DNA from: Nostoc sp. PCC 7524 | Lineage (GTDB): Bacteria > Cyanobacteriota > Cyanobacteriia > Cyanobacteriales > Nostocaceae | Assembly (NCBI RefSeq): GCF_000316645.1 | Contig: NC_019684.1 | Location: forward strand, 1,054,001-1,118,000 | Length of the DNA stretch: 64,000 bases | Direction: 5' to 3' | Shown here: piece after piece, positions 54,867 to 62,992 of the stretch | How positions within the stretch are numbered: position 1 is the first letter of the stretch | How the letters are laid out: every line of letters starts with the position of its first letter | The notes under the pieces: generated by a model | Told to the model about the DNA's origin: nothing | Seen by the model: the letters and a program-made list of their open reading frames with translations, nothing else | The model's database searches: none | Made by a program: the position numbers and the translations under genes

Positions 54867-55631
54867 TCAACTAGCTTGCGTGAGGATTTCTACCCCATCG
54901 TCTGTGACAACTACAGTATGCTCAAACTGCGCTGATAATTTGCGATCGCGTGTTACGGCTGTCCACCCATCACCGAGCATTTCCACTTCGTAAGTACCTT
55001 CATTAATCATCGGCTCAATGGTAAATACCATTCCCGGACGCAAACGTTTGCCCTTACCCCGTATACCATAATGGGGAATATCCGGTGCTGTGTGGAAAAC
55101 ACGGCTGATACCATGTCCCACAAAGTCCCGCACCACAGAAAAGCCCTGCGCCTCAGCATACTCTTGTATAGCCGCGCCAATATCGCCAATCCGCGCCTCT
55201 GGTTTTACCTCAGCGATTCCCAAATACAGGCATTTTTCTGTTACTTCCACCAACTTTTGGACTTTAGGAGCAGCATTGCCAACAATAAAAGTTTTGGATG
55301 TGTCACCGTGATAACCGTCAACAATTGGTGTCACATCAATGTTAATAATGTCACCATCTTTGAGAATTTGTTTAGCATTGGGAATGCCATGACAGATGAC
55401 TTCGTTGATACTGGTACAAATTGACTTAGGAAAACCCTTGTAGCCTAAAGGCGCACTTTTGGCTCCCTGTGCTTGTGTCCAACGTTCCGCCTCATCGTTA
55501 AGTTGGAGAGTCGTCACGCCTGGCTTTACCATTGGCTCAAGATGCTGTAGAAGTTTAGCTGCCAAGCGTCCTGCCTGCCGCATTTTTTCTATTTCTCGTT
55601 GGGATAAGATAACGATTGGCTCGGTTTTCAT
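54867..55631 (-). CDS. map: Methionine aminopeptidase, type I
   Basis: 254 residues. Metal ligands are all present: Asp99 and Asp110 (IINIDVTPIVDGYHGDTSKT), His173 (VGHGISRVFH), Glu206 (FTIEPMI) and Glu237 (QFEHTVV). It removes N-terminal Met from new proteins. The start overlaps the stop of the biliverdin reductase gene by four bases, so the pair is probably one transcript. It lacks the N-terminal zinc-finger extension, typical of bacterial type Ia. Confidence 0.96.
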   Translation of the reverse strand: MKTEPIVILSQREIEKMRQAGRLAAKLLQHLEPMVKPGVTTLQLNDEAERWTQAQGAKSAPLGYKGFPKSICTSINEVICHGIPNAKQILKDGDIINIDVTPIVDGYHGDTSKTFIVGNAAPKVQKLVEVTEKCLYLGIAEVKPEARIGDIGAAIQEYAEAQGFSVVRDFVGHGISRVFHTAPDIPHYGIRGKGKRLRPGMVFTIEPMINEGTYEVEMLGDGWTAVTRDRKLSAQFEHTVVVTDDGVEILTQAS

Positions 55632-56647
55632 GAACTTTTATTTAACGTATCTGTCACAAATATAGTTAAACCAGTCTGTGCAGCTCTTTTGGCAGCATCA
55701 GCAACTTTTAGAGTATACAAACTTTCTTCTGGGGTGACGTACAAAGGCGTGCCATGAAAAAGATGATCTAACACCATCGTAGTATCTTTGACGAATAAGC
55801 CACGACGAGTTCCTACCTCTATGGGCGTGGTTTCCCCACCGTGGATAAAAAATCCTGTGTCCCCATCAAAAATTAAACCACCATTTTCACCATGAACTTC
55901 AAATTTCCGTTCATACTGCCATAAAGTTTCGCCTTTGCCATAAATTACCTGTGCCAGTAATCCACTCTTAAAACCCAGTTGAGTAATACAAAAACAGGTT
56001 TGATAATAGTCTGGATCTGTTTCCCAGTATCGTTGATGACAGTTAACTGAGAAAACTTCGCCAAACAAATCAGTCAGTCGATGTAAACGAGAAAGCGCAC
56101 CAACCAAAGGAAAGCCAAACATTTCATGATGATACGTCCATTTGCGGGGTGCGGGATTTTGGGGATTAACAGTGCTGTAGCGCACGTAAAATAGATGACC
56201 AACTTTTTCTAAATTTTGCTTTAAAGCTTGATGTAAACCACCTAAAAGTTCAATATGTTCAACGTGGAGTAATTTCTGCTGTGTTTTCGCTAAAGCAATC
56301 AGGGCGGTGGCTTCTTCCACATCCACAGATAGGGGATATTCTACAACTACGTGTTTCCCTGCTGATAATGCTGCATGAGCGATCGCTCCATGATCGCGAT
56401 TAATTGTGGAGATGACTATTAAATCCAAATCTTGGCGCTCTACCAAATCCTGCCAAGTAGCTACTACCTCAGCCTCGTAGGTGTGAGCAAAGCTGTGTGT
56501 CTTTTCTGGTGTATTACCAACAACAGCCACTAAATGCGATCGCTCATCTTGCACGAACGACTCTGCCCGTAGTTTTGCCGCATACCCAGTTCCAACTAAA
56601 CCCACACGCACTTGTATATTTCCCAAAGCTGCCTTTGAATTATACAT
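55628..56647 (-). CDS. bvdR: Biliverdin reductase (Gfo/Idh/MocA family)
   Basis: 339 residues. The N-terminal NAD(P) fold starts VRVGLVGTGYAAKLRAESF, and HVVVEYPLSVDVEEA follows. The segment LLHVEHIELLGGLHQALKQN with NPQNPAPRKWTYHHEMFGFP closely resembles Synechocystis BvdR as I remember it, not a generic sugar dehydrogenase. BvdR reduces biliverdin to bilirubin and affects phycobilisome make-up. It is co-directional and overlapping with map. The symbol rests on recalled similarity. Confidence 0.82.
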   Translation of the reverse strand: MYNSKAALGNIQVRVGLVGTGYAAKLRAESFVQDERSHLVAVVGNTPEKTHSFAHTYEAEVVATWQDLVERQDLDLIVISTINRDHGAIAHAALSAGKHVVVEYPLSVDVEEATALIALAKTQQKLLHVEHIELLGGLHQALKQNLEKVGHLFYVRYSTVNPQNPAPRKWTYHHEMFGFPLVGALSRLHRLTDLFGEVFSVNCHQRYWETDPDYYQTCFCITQLGFKSGLLAQVIYGKGETLWQYERKFEVHGENGGLIFDGDTGFFIHGGETTPIEVGTRRGLFVKDTTMVLDHLFHGTPLYVTPEESLYTLKVADAAKRAAQTGLTIFVTDTLNKSS

Positions 56648-57303
<656 letters not shown>

Positions 57304-57383
57304 GAGTTAGACATCTCAATAATTAACCGGAGTCAGAATCCCGTATTCAGAATAGCCTGCGCTTAGGCTATGCCCAGAAAATG

Positions 57384-57412
57384 ACTCCACCCCAGCCAGG
57401 ATGGAGTTTATT
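57384..57412 (+). terminator. Probable petF terminator
   Basis: ACTCCA (57384-57389) pairs with TGGAGT (57402-57407), with two more pairs after one mismatch, followed by TTATTTTC. It lies about 80 bases after the petF stop. Confidence 0.5.
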
Positions 57413-57729
57413 TTCAGTAAAAGCTGATTTTTTACTTGTTTAATTAAGCGCGATGTATCACCCTAATGATGCAGTAGCCCATCGCAGATAATTATCTGTT
57501 AGGACGAGAAGCCCAAAACTCTGTCTCTTTAGAGCAGAGATGTAGGGCAAACGCATATTAAAATATGCGTGTTCATGGTAAAATTGCCAACAGTGGAAGG
57601 GTAATCAACCACTTAAAAAACCCATTTGCTGCTTAACACGCAGATGCTGAACCTTGACAACTGAATCTAGATGGTTCTACTTCGTAGTTCTAGTATCACC
57701 TGGAAGTAGGTAAAAGATTCACAGGTACT

Positions 57730-57940
57730 AGACGAACAGCATTTAACTACAAACAAATTTTGCAGTAATGCAACTAGGGTAGGGCATACCCAAAGTTAAC
57801 GCTTGGGGAGAGAACCACCTCTGGCTTAGATACCGCAAGGAATCTAAGTTAAGTGGACTCGTTGAACCAAGAATCTCCCGGTTTTTCATCGAAATGAGCA
57901 ATAGCGAAATTTCGATAACCGGGAGAGTGTCAATCTGAAT
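57730..57940 (+). mobile_element. 3' relic of an IS200/IS605 (TnpB-type) element with possible omega-RNA
   Basis: The stretch AGTTAACGCTTGGGGAGAGA, then ACCACCTCTGGCTTAGATAC, AAGTGGACTCGTTGAACCAA and GAATCTCCCGG--CCGGGAGAGTGTCAA is what I know as the conserved 3' end of cyanobacterial tnpB elements. It contains the omega-RNA scaffold and the right-end hairpin. The tnpB gene itself is missing; at most a short remnant frame ends near 57803. Family call from memory, not from a search. Confidence 0.6.
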
Positions 57941-58145
57941 TCTGACTCCATATACAGGGCTGATACCAATTCGCAATGGGCTAACGCCCCGCTCCGCTAA
58001 CGCAATTAAAAAACTTAGATACAGCAAAGCTTTCAGGGTTTACATCTGTATCAGGTTTTTCGTGAAATGGTATGAGTAGTGGTTTGTGAGTAACAATTGC
58101 TCTCCTGTGGACTCTAGTCTGGTATACGTAGTTACTGAAGGCCAG

Positions 58146-59807
58146 TTAAAACTTGATTTCTTCACTCAGCAGTTGAAGTTGCGTTCCTGGATAATAAAAC
58201 TGCAAGATTTTGGTACTAGACCAACCTAATTTGGCTAAATTTTGAGCGCCAGTCTGACTTAAGCCAACACCGTGTCCTAAACCACCACCAATAAAGGCGA
58301 ATCCCCACAACTCTGGTTTACCTTTGTTTAATGGCTCTATGTAAAAAAGTGTACTTCTAGGAGCAGCAAAGGCACTACGTACTTCATCTTTTTCGAGGGT
58401 AAATACACCAATATCAGTTTTGACTGCTAGTTCAAGAATGCGTCCGCTTTTGCTACGCTTGGTAATTGCCATAGCCTCAATAGTCTTAAAGTTAGCATAG
58501 GGACGGTTTTTTACCCGCAAGAATTTCTGCAAGTCTTTGATAATCTGATCTAAAGGTGTTTCTTTAGACCAGCGAAACACATTCCAGGTACTTTCGTTAA
58601 ATCCTTGTCTCAAGTTGATAAACTGCCGAAAGTTATTTTCGTCTGCTAAACTCTGCTTTGATAAGTTCCACAAATTAGTCGGTGTATCTACTACAGGGCG
58701 TAAATAAGGGCGATCCTCTCCGTTCCACACATCACTAAAGTAAGCGGTAACACCGCCAGTAGTAGAAGAATAGAGGGCATCTATGAGCTGATTATTATAT
58801 GTGAGTACCTTGCCTCTGGTAGCAGCGATCGCTTGATCTGTTCTGGAATGGCTGCCAGACAAACCATAATAAACTTGACAGTGAGTAGTAGCACATAATT
58901 CATAGTTATCTACCGCAAATCTACGTAGATTTCTTAAAGCGTAAGTCCGCGCCAGAATTGCTTGGGCTTCTAGTGATGCTGCTGGCGCTGTAGTCCCGAT
59001 TTCGTGAGGAACAACACCGCGCAAATAAGTTTCTAAAGGTACTTGATTAACTAGAGTATACGTCCCATAAGCATTGGGCTGAAAATCTAAGCGTCCGGCA
59101 TACAGTCGCGTTGTCTCTAATTTTTCACCTTTTTTGACTCGAATTAAATTTTTGATGGTACTAATTTCTACATCATTCTGGCTGTAGCGTTTGCCATCCA
59201 CTACCCAACTAACTCGCGGTACTTTGGGTAGAACTTGCGTGTCAACGTATGCGGTTTGATTGCCCGTAGCTTTTACGCTTTGTAACAATAAACGTCGCAA
59301 TAAATGTGTATTATAAACATCGCGTTTCGCCCACACTTGCCAACGATCTGGCTGGGCAATTTCTACCTCTAGCCCTTTTTTTCGCCACTTTTCGGCACTA
59401 TCTTCAGCCGTTTCATAGGTGCTATATGTACCTAAAACTAACACCTCTGCAATTGCTGGTTGGGGTAAAGCTTGCATCACTGTTTCTAGCTTGACGGGGT
59501 TTTGGGTGTCTATAATTCGCTGTTTGTTACCCTCTTGAAACTTTAACCTGATGCGATCGCCTTGTGTCGGCTCTAGTTGCAACTTGTCCGTAGACTCCTC
59601 ACCAAATCGCTGCACAATCCCAATTTTCAGTTCTAAATCCTGAAACTTGTCCTCAGTCGCAGATGCACCAGTCAATCCCAACAAACAGAATACCGTTAGT
59701 AGAGTGTAGGAAAAATGCCAAATCGGATATTTGATTGATGTCCGATGCCTTCCTGCTGTATTTTTGGCTGGTGGCAATTGCTTGATAGTGTTTTGGTTGT
59801 GTCGCAT
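58146..59807 (-). CDS. Exported SpoIID/LytB-domain protein
   Basis: 553 residues. A signal anchor (about 30-50: HFSYTLLTVFCLLGLTGASA) precedes an SPOR-like segment (VLVLGTYSTYETAEDSAEKW) and the SpoIID domain with NAYGTYTLVNQVPLETYLRG, VPHEIGTTAPAASLEAQAIL, ARTYALRN and GGGLGHGVGLSQTGAQNLAK. SpoIID-type proteins are peptidoglycan lytic transglycosylases or amidase enhancers. Probably acts in the periplasm on cell wall. No operon partner is seen. Confidence 0.9.
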   Translation of the reverse strand: MRHNQNTIKQLPPAKNTAGRHRTSIKYPIWHFSYTLLTVFCLLGLTGASATEDKFQDLELKIGIVQRFGEESTDKLQLEPTQGDRIRLKFQEGNKQRIIDTQNPVKLETVMQALPQPAIAEVLVLGTYSTYETAEDSAEKWRKKGLEVEIAQPDRWQVWAKRDVYNTHLLRRLLLQSVKATGNQTAYVDTQVLPKVPRVSWVVDGKRYSQNDVEISTIKNLIRVKKGEKLETTRLYAGRLDFQPNAYGTYTLVNQVPLETYLRGVVPHEIGTTAPAASLEAQAILARTYALRNLRRFAVDNYELCATTHCQVYYGLSGSHSRTDQAIAATRGKVLTYNNQLIDALYSSTTGGVTAYFSDVWNGEDRPYLRPVVDTPTNLWNLSKQSLADENNFRQFINLRQGFNESTWNVFRWSKETPLDQIIKDLQKFLRVKNRPYANFKTIEAMAITKRSKSGRILELAVKTDIGVFTLEKDEVRSAFAAPRSTLFYIEPLNKGKPELWGFAFIGGGLGHGVGLSQTGAQNLAKLGWSSTKILQFYYPGTQLQLLSEEIKF

Positions 59808-59919
59808 GATTGCTCCAATAATACCCTTACCGTTTTTGCTCTCAAATTAGTTGCAAAACGAAGTCATAATGAGTATGATTTATTTAAAGGCGAAATAGAA
59901 TTCAGTGGGTTTACTCCTC

Positions 59920-60183
59920 ATGGTTAGGGTACAAGAAATTCCATTAAATCAAATTCGGCGGCCATTGCCCCGTGGCAACGATCCCAAAAAAGTGCAAGCC
60001 TTGATGGCATCGATTGCAGCAATTGGACAGCAAGAACCCATAGATGTCTTAGAAGTAGATGGACAGTATTATGGCTTTTCAGGTTGCCATAGGTATGAAG
60101 CCTGCCAACGTTTAGGTAAAGAAACCATTTTAGCTAGAATCCGTAAAGCTCCAAGTAGTGTTTTGAAGATGCACTTAGCGTAA
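59920..60183 (+). CDS. srx: Sulfiredoxin
   Basis: 87 residues from ATG 59920 (VRVQEIPLNQIRRPLPRGND), the natural start; the upstream codons at 59905 are not needed. The active site is YYGFSGCHRYEACQRLG with the catalytic Cys. Sulfiredoxin reduces hyperoxidised peroxiredoxins with ATP. It lies upstream of dps on the same strand, separated by repeats, which suggests an oxidative-stress pair. Confidence 0.93.
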   Translation: MVRVQEIPLNQIRRPLPRGNDPKKVQALMASIAAIGQQEPIDVLEVDGQYYGFSGCHRYEACQRLGKETILARIRKAPSSVLKMHLA

Positions 60184-60350
60184 AGGGGATTGGGGACTGG
60201 GGACTGGGAACTGGGGACTGGGGATTGGGGACTGGGGATTGGGGGAATATTCATATCCTGAGCTTAATCTTTGCCCGTTAGTCTTATTCCCAATACCCAA
60301 TACCCAATACCCAATACCCAATACCCAATACCCGATACCCAATACATCAT
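60184..60350. repeat. GGGGACT/GGGGATT and CCCAATA heptamer repeats
   Basis: About eight GGGGACT-type units (60188-60243), then a spacer and about nine CCCAATA units (60288-60347) on the opposite sense. Found between srx and dps. Confidence 0.9.
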
Positions 60351-60371
60351 TACTCAATTAGGAGAAAAATC

Positions 60372-60863
60372 ATGTCATCTGAAGCAACAATTAAAAGTGT
60401 CAATATTGGCATTGATGAAGACAGCAGAGCGAAGATTGCTGAAGGTTTATCTCGGATGTTAGCGGACACTTATACACTGTATCTAAAAACTCATAATTTT
60501 CACTGGAACGTCACAGGGCCAATGTTCCAAACACTGCACTTGATGTTTGAGACACAATATACAGAATTGGCTTTAGCTGTGGACTTAATTGCTGAGAGAA
60601 TCAGAGCCTTGGGTTATCCCGCACCGGGAACTTACAGCGAATATGTCAACCTGAGTTCAATTCCCGAAACTCCCGGCGTACCTAAAGCCAAAGACATGAT
60701 TCGCTTGCTAGTCGAAGGACAAGAAGCGGTAGTTCGCACTGCACGCTCAATTTTTCCCATAGTTGACGAAGTTAACGACGAACCCACCGCCGATTTATTG
60801 ACTCAACGGATGCAAGTGCATGAAAAAACCGCTTGGATGTTGAGAAGTTTATTGGAAGAATAG
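60372..60863 (+). CDS. dps: Dps-family ferritin-like DNA-protection protein
   Basis: 163 residues. Ferroxidase residues His44 ([10 protein letters not shown]), His56, Glu60 ([11 protein letters not shown]), Asp71 and Glu75 ([12 protein letters not shown]) match the Dps inter-subunit site. It oxidises iron with peroxide and stores it, protecting DNA. An AGGAGAAAAATC ribosome site precedes the ATG. Heterocystous cyanobacteria carry several Dps paralogues, and which one this is cannot be told. Confidence 0.94.
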   Translation: MSSEATIKSVNIGIDEDSRAKIAEGLSRMLADTYTLYLKTHNFHWNVTGPMFQTLHLMFETQYTELALAVDLIAERIRALGYPAPGTYSEYVNLSSIPETPGVPKAKDMIRLLVEGQEAVVRTARSIFPIVDEVNDEPTADLLTQRMQVHEKTAWMLRSLLEE

Positions 60864-60924
60864 GAAGAGGCACAGGAGTAGGGGATCGGGGCGCAGAGTA
60901 AGTAAATTCTTCTTGATTTTTCCC

Positions 60925-60965
60925 AGTCCCCAGTCCCCAGTCCCCAGTCCCCAATCCCCAATCCC
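60925..60965. repeat. CCCCAGT/CCCCAAT heptamer repeats before the GrpE-like gene
   Basis: About six tandem heptamers sit between dps and the next start codon and leave little room for a normal ribosome site. Confidence 0.85.
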
Positions 60966-60973
60966 AATTTCCC

Positions 60974-61684
60974 ATGCCCGATCGCACTCAAATGTTGCAA
61001 AACTTAATGCAGCAGGTAGGTATTGCTAGTTTTAAAGCCCTGAGTCGTACTGCTGGTGTTTCCGAACGGCAAATCTTGCGGTTACGACAGGGCAAACTAG
61101 AGCAGATGCGATTAGATATACTACTGAAGCTATCGCAGGTGCTGCAAATGCCTTTGAGTGAATTAGTAGCCACTTTTTTAGTCTCAAATCCTGAGTACCC
61201 ATCCTCAATCCCCAGTCCCCAGTCCCCAATCCCCAGTCCCCAATCCCCAGTCCCCAGTCCCCAATCCCCAGTCCCCAATCCCCAAGAAATCGCTGATTTA
61301 AAAAGAGAGTATGAGCGATCGCAACAACAACTAGAAAAGCAGCGAGAAGTATTGCTACAAGAATTCCAGCAGTCAAGTTTGCAACTGCTGGAATCTTTAT
61401 TATTACAATGGCCGACAGCCGCCCAAAAAGCCCAAGAGAACCCCGAATTAGCAGCCATTAAAATTTTACCCTTAGTACAAAAACCCCTAGAAAAATTATT
61501 ACAAGCCTGGGGAGTGGAGGCGATCGCACCTGTAGGAGCAGAATTACCCTACAATCCTCAACTGCATCAATTATTGGAAGGAACCGCACAACCAGGGGAG
61601 ATAGTCAAGATTCGCTACACAGGCTACCTACAAGGTGATAAGTTACTTTATAGAGCCAAAGTCAGCCTTAATGGGAACAGGTGA
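60974..61684 (+). CDS. HTH plus GrpE-like protein with repeat-encoded linker
   Basis: 236 residues. The N-terminus (about 8-65: LMQQVGIASFKALSRTAGVS, then RQILRLRQGKLEQMRLDILL) is an XRE-type helix-turn-helix. Residues about 76-104 are a Pro/Ser-rich linker of [14 protein letters not shown] units encoded by CCCCAGT heptamers. Then come a coiled coil (LKREYERSQQQLEKQREVLL) and a GrpE-like head with GEIVKIRYTGYLQGDKLLYR. A role as nucleotide-exchange-like factor or regulator is possible but unproved. Confidence 0.72.
   Translation: MPDRTQMLQNLMQQVGIASFKALSRTAGVSERQILRLRQGKLEQMRLDILLKLSQVLQMPLSELVATFLVSNPEYPSSIPSPQSPIPSPQSPVPSPQSPVPNPQEIADLKREYERSQQQLEKQREVLLQEFQQSSLQLLESLLLQWPTAAQKAQENPELAAIKILPLVQKPLEKLLQAWGVEAIAPVGAELPYNPQLHQLLEGTAQPGEIVKIRYTGYLQGDKLLYRAKVSLNGNR
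61205..61283 (+). repeat. In-frame CCCCAGT/CCCCAAT heptamers
   Basis: Eleven heptamers inside the GrpE-like gene encode the Pro-rich linker; since 7 is not divisible by 3, the protein repeat unit spans three heptamers (seven residues). Confidence 0.9.
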
Positions 61685-61720
61685 CAGGTGACAGGTGACA
61701 GGTGACAGGTGACAGGTGAG
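61680..61720. repeat. GGTGACA heptamer repeats
   Basis: Six tandem copies overlap the stop codon of the GrpE-like gene. The following 250 bases hold a further repeat (TTAAAAGCCTCTGATGGTAA, also near 44226) and no gene. Confidence 0.85.
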
Positions 61721-61966
61721 CCACTGCGGTGGACGGGTTCCCCGGCATATAGCAAGTGGTGAACCCCTTTAGGGGTGACAGGTTTAAAAGCCTCTGATGG
61801 TAATGGTTTTATGATTTCCTGATGTCCTAATCTTATTGGCTACAGCTATATCACCCAATCTCCTGTTGAGAAATATCAAATACTGGGAATACTAAAGCAT
61901 CCGAGGCAATAACCTCCAGTATCAGCAGATGAACTCTTATTTACAGGACTTCGGGCAGCCCAATGA

Positions 61967-62154
61967 ATGCCAAAAGCCTTTAAACAACGATTTGACCCTT
62001 TTTCCACTACAAATCCCATTAGTAATGGGACTGCTATGGGGCTATCTATTTGTCACTAAATTATTACGGAAAAGCATGGCGGTTGTTGGAATGTATTTCA
62101 CAGTTGGGAGGTGGTACAGAGTTTGCAATTACTATTGCTATTCCTCAAGAGTGA
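61967..62154 (+). pseudogene. Degenerate C-terminal fragment of a sensor histidine kinase
   Basis: From 61967 one frame reads MPKAFKQRFDPFSTTNP, then SNGTAMGLSICH, a TAA at 62057, and IITEKHGGCWN. After a shift of frame near 62100, GGGTEFAITIAIPQE ends at a TGA (62152). These match the F-box and G2/G3 parts of HATPase_c (compare [20 protein letters not shown]). One stop and one frameshift in under 200 bases, and no upstream dimerisation domain, show a relic. Confidence 0.75.
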
Positions 62155-62665
62155 GGGATTTAGAAAGGTTGGGGATTGGGGAATTGCCAGGGAGATCAGG
62201 AAAGAGTTTTTCTCATACCCAATACCCAATGCTCAGGCTTTAATATTTACGGCTTGAGAAAATTTATGAATTTTTTGCAGTTTTTTTGATTGCTTTTTTG
62301 AAAAATTAATATTTTGGCACAAGGTATACAAAATTTACTTTTGAATTTAAGTTATGTTCATAACTCTTACCTTATGACTATTGCACTTACCAAAATGTTA
62401 TGTAATCAGTGAAGATATAGAATATTTCTAGATAAAATTTCATCTCAATTTTTGACCAATTAATGATTTTTATAGGAGGAATTTGTATTTAAATATAATT
62501 TGCGTATGCTAATATTTGTATTTGATTAGTTTAAATTATGAGTAACACTTCATAAGTAATCTACATCTCAGAGTTTACTGCATCGTTTCCACTAAAAGAT
62601 GCTTGTTGCTATATAATGTTGGCAAATTTCATATGTCCTCTTACAGTAATCGGGTTGAAAATACA
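62155..62665. other. AT-rich intergenic region
   Basis: About 510 bases with a short GGGGATT repeat at the left and otherwise strongly AT-rich sequence. No gene, terminator or RNA is recognised. It holds the leader of the STAS gene. Confidence 0.5.
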
Positions 62666-62992
62666 ATGAATCAGCAAGTAAAAGTTGTTAAACTTACCGG
62701 AATTATCAATACTACCAATTCTCTGGAATTGCGAGAAAGTATCACTAATCTTGTAGACAGTGGTGCAAAAATCGTTTTAGTTGATTGTCAAGAAGTCACT
62801 TTTATGGATAGTTCTGCTTTGGGAGCTTTAGTATTAGCTTTTAAAACTCTCAGAGCGGCAGGAACAAAGCTATTTCTTTGTTCAATTAATGAGCAAGTCA
62901 GAATATTATTTGAATTAACTGGTATGGATAAAGTATTTGAGATTTTTAATAGTCAAGATGAATTTCATCAAGCAATACTTTCCAAAAGTTAG
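62666..62992 (+). CDS. STAS-domain anti-sigma factor antagonist
   Basis: 108 residues from ATG 62666 (NQQVKVVKLTGIINTTNS); earlier starts at 62633 and 62603 add only unconserved residues. The phosphorylatable Ser lies in VTFMDSSALGALVLAF, as in SpoIIAA-like proteins. It is convergent with, and directly abuts, a receiver-PP2C phosphatase gene. Such phosphatases dephosphorylate STAS proteins, so the two are a plausible partner-switch pair. Confidence 0.9.
   Translation: MNQQVKVVKLTGIINTTNSLELRESITNLVDSGAKIVLVDCQEVTFMDSSALGALVLAFKTLRAAGTKLFLCSINEQVRILFELTGMDKVFEIFNSQDEFHQAILSKS

Larger units (their letters stand above)
57304..58145. other. Intergenic region with IS200/IS605 relic
   Basis: 842 bp without an intact gene. 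The petF hairpin is near the left, the IS605-type relic fills about 57730-57940, and a GCTAACGCCCCGCTCCGCTA repeat follows at about 57980-58004. The bases from 57420 to 57720 show no recognised feature. Confidence 0.6.

Noticed and set aside
61929..62243. Open frame of 104 codons
   Set aside because: It is a shadow of the histidine-kinase pseudogene, with an unnatural composition and a tail made from heptamer repeats.
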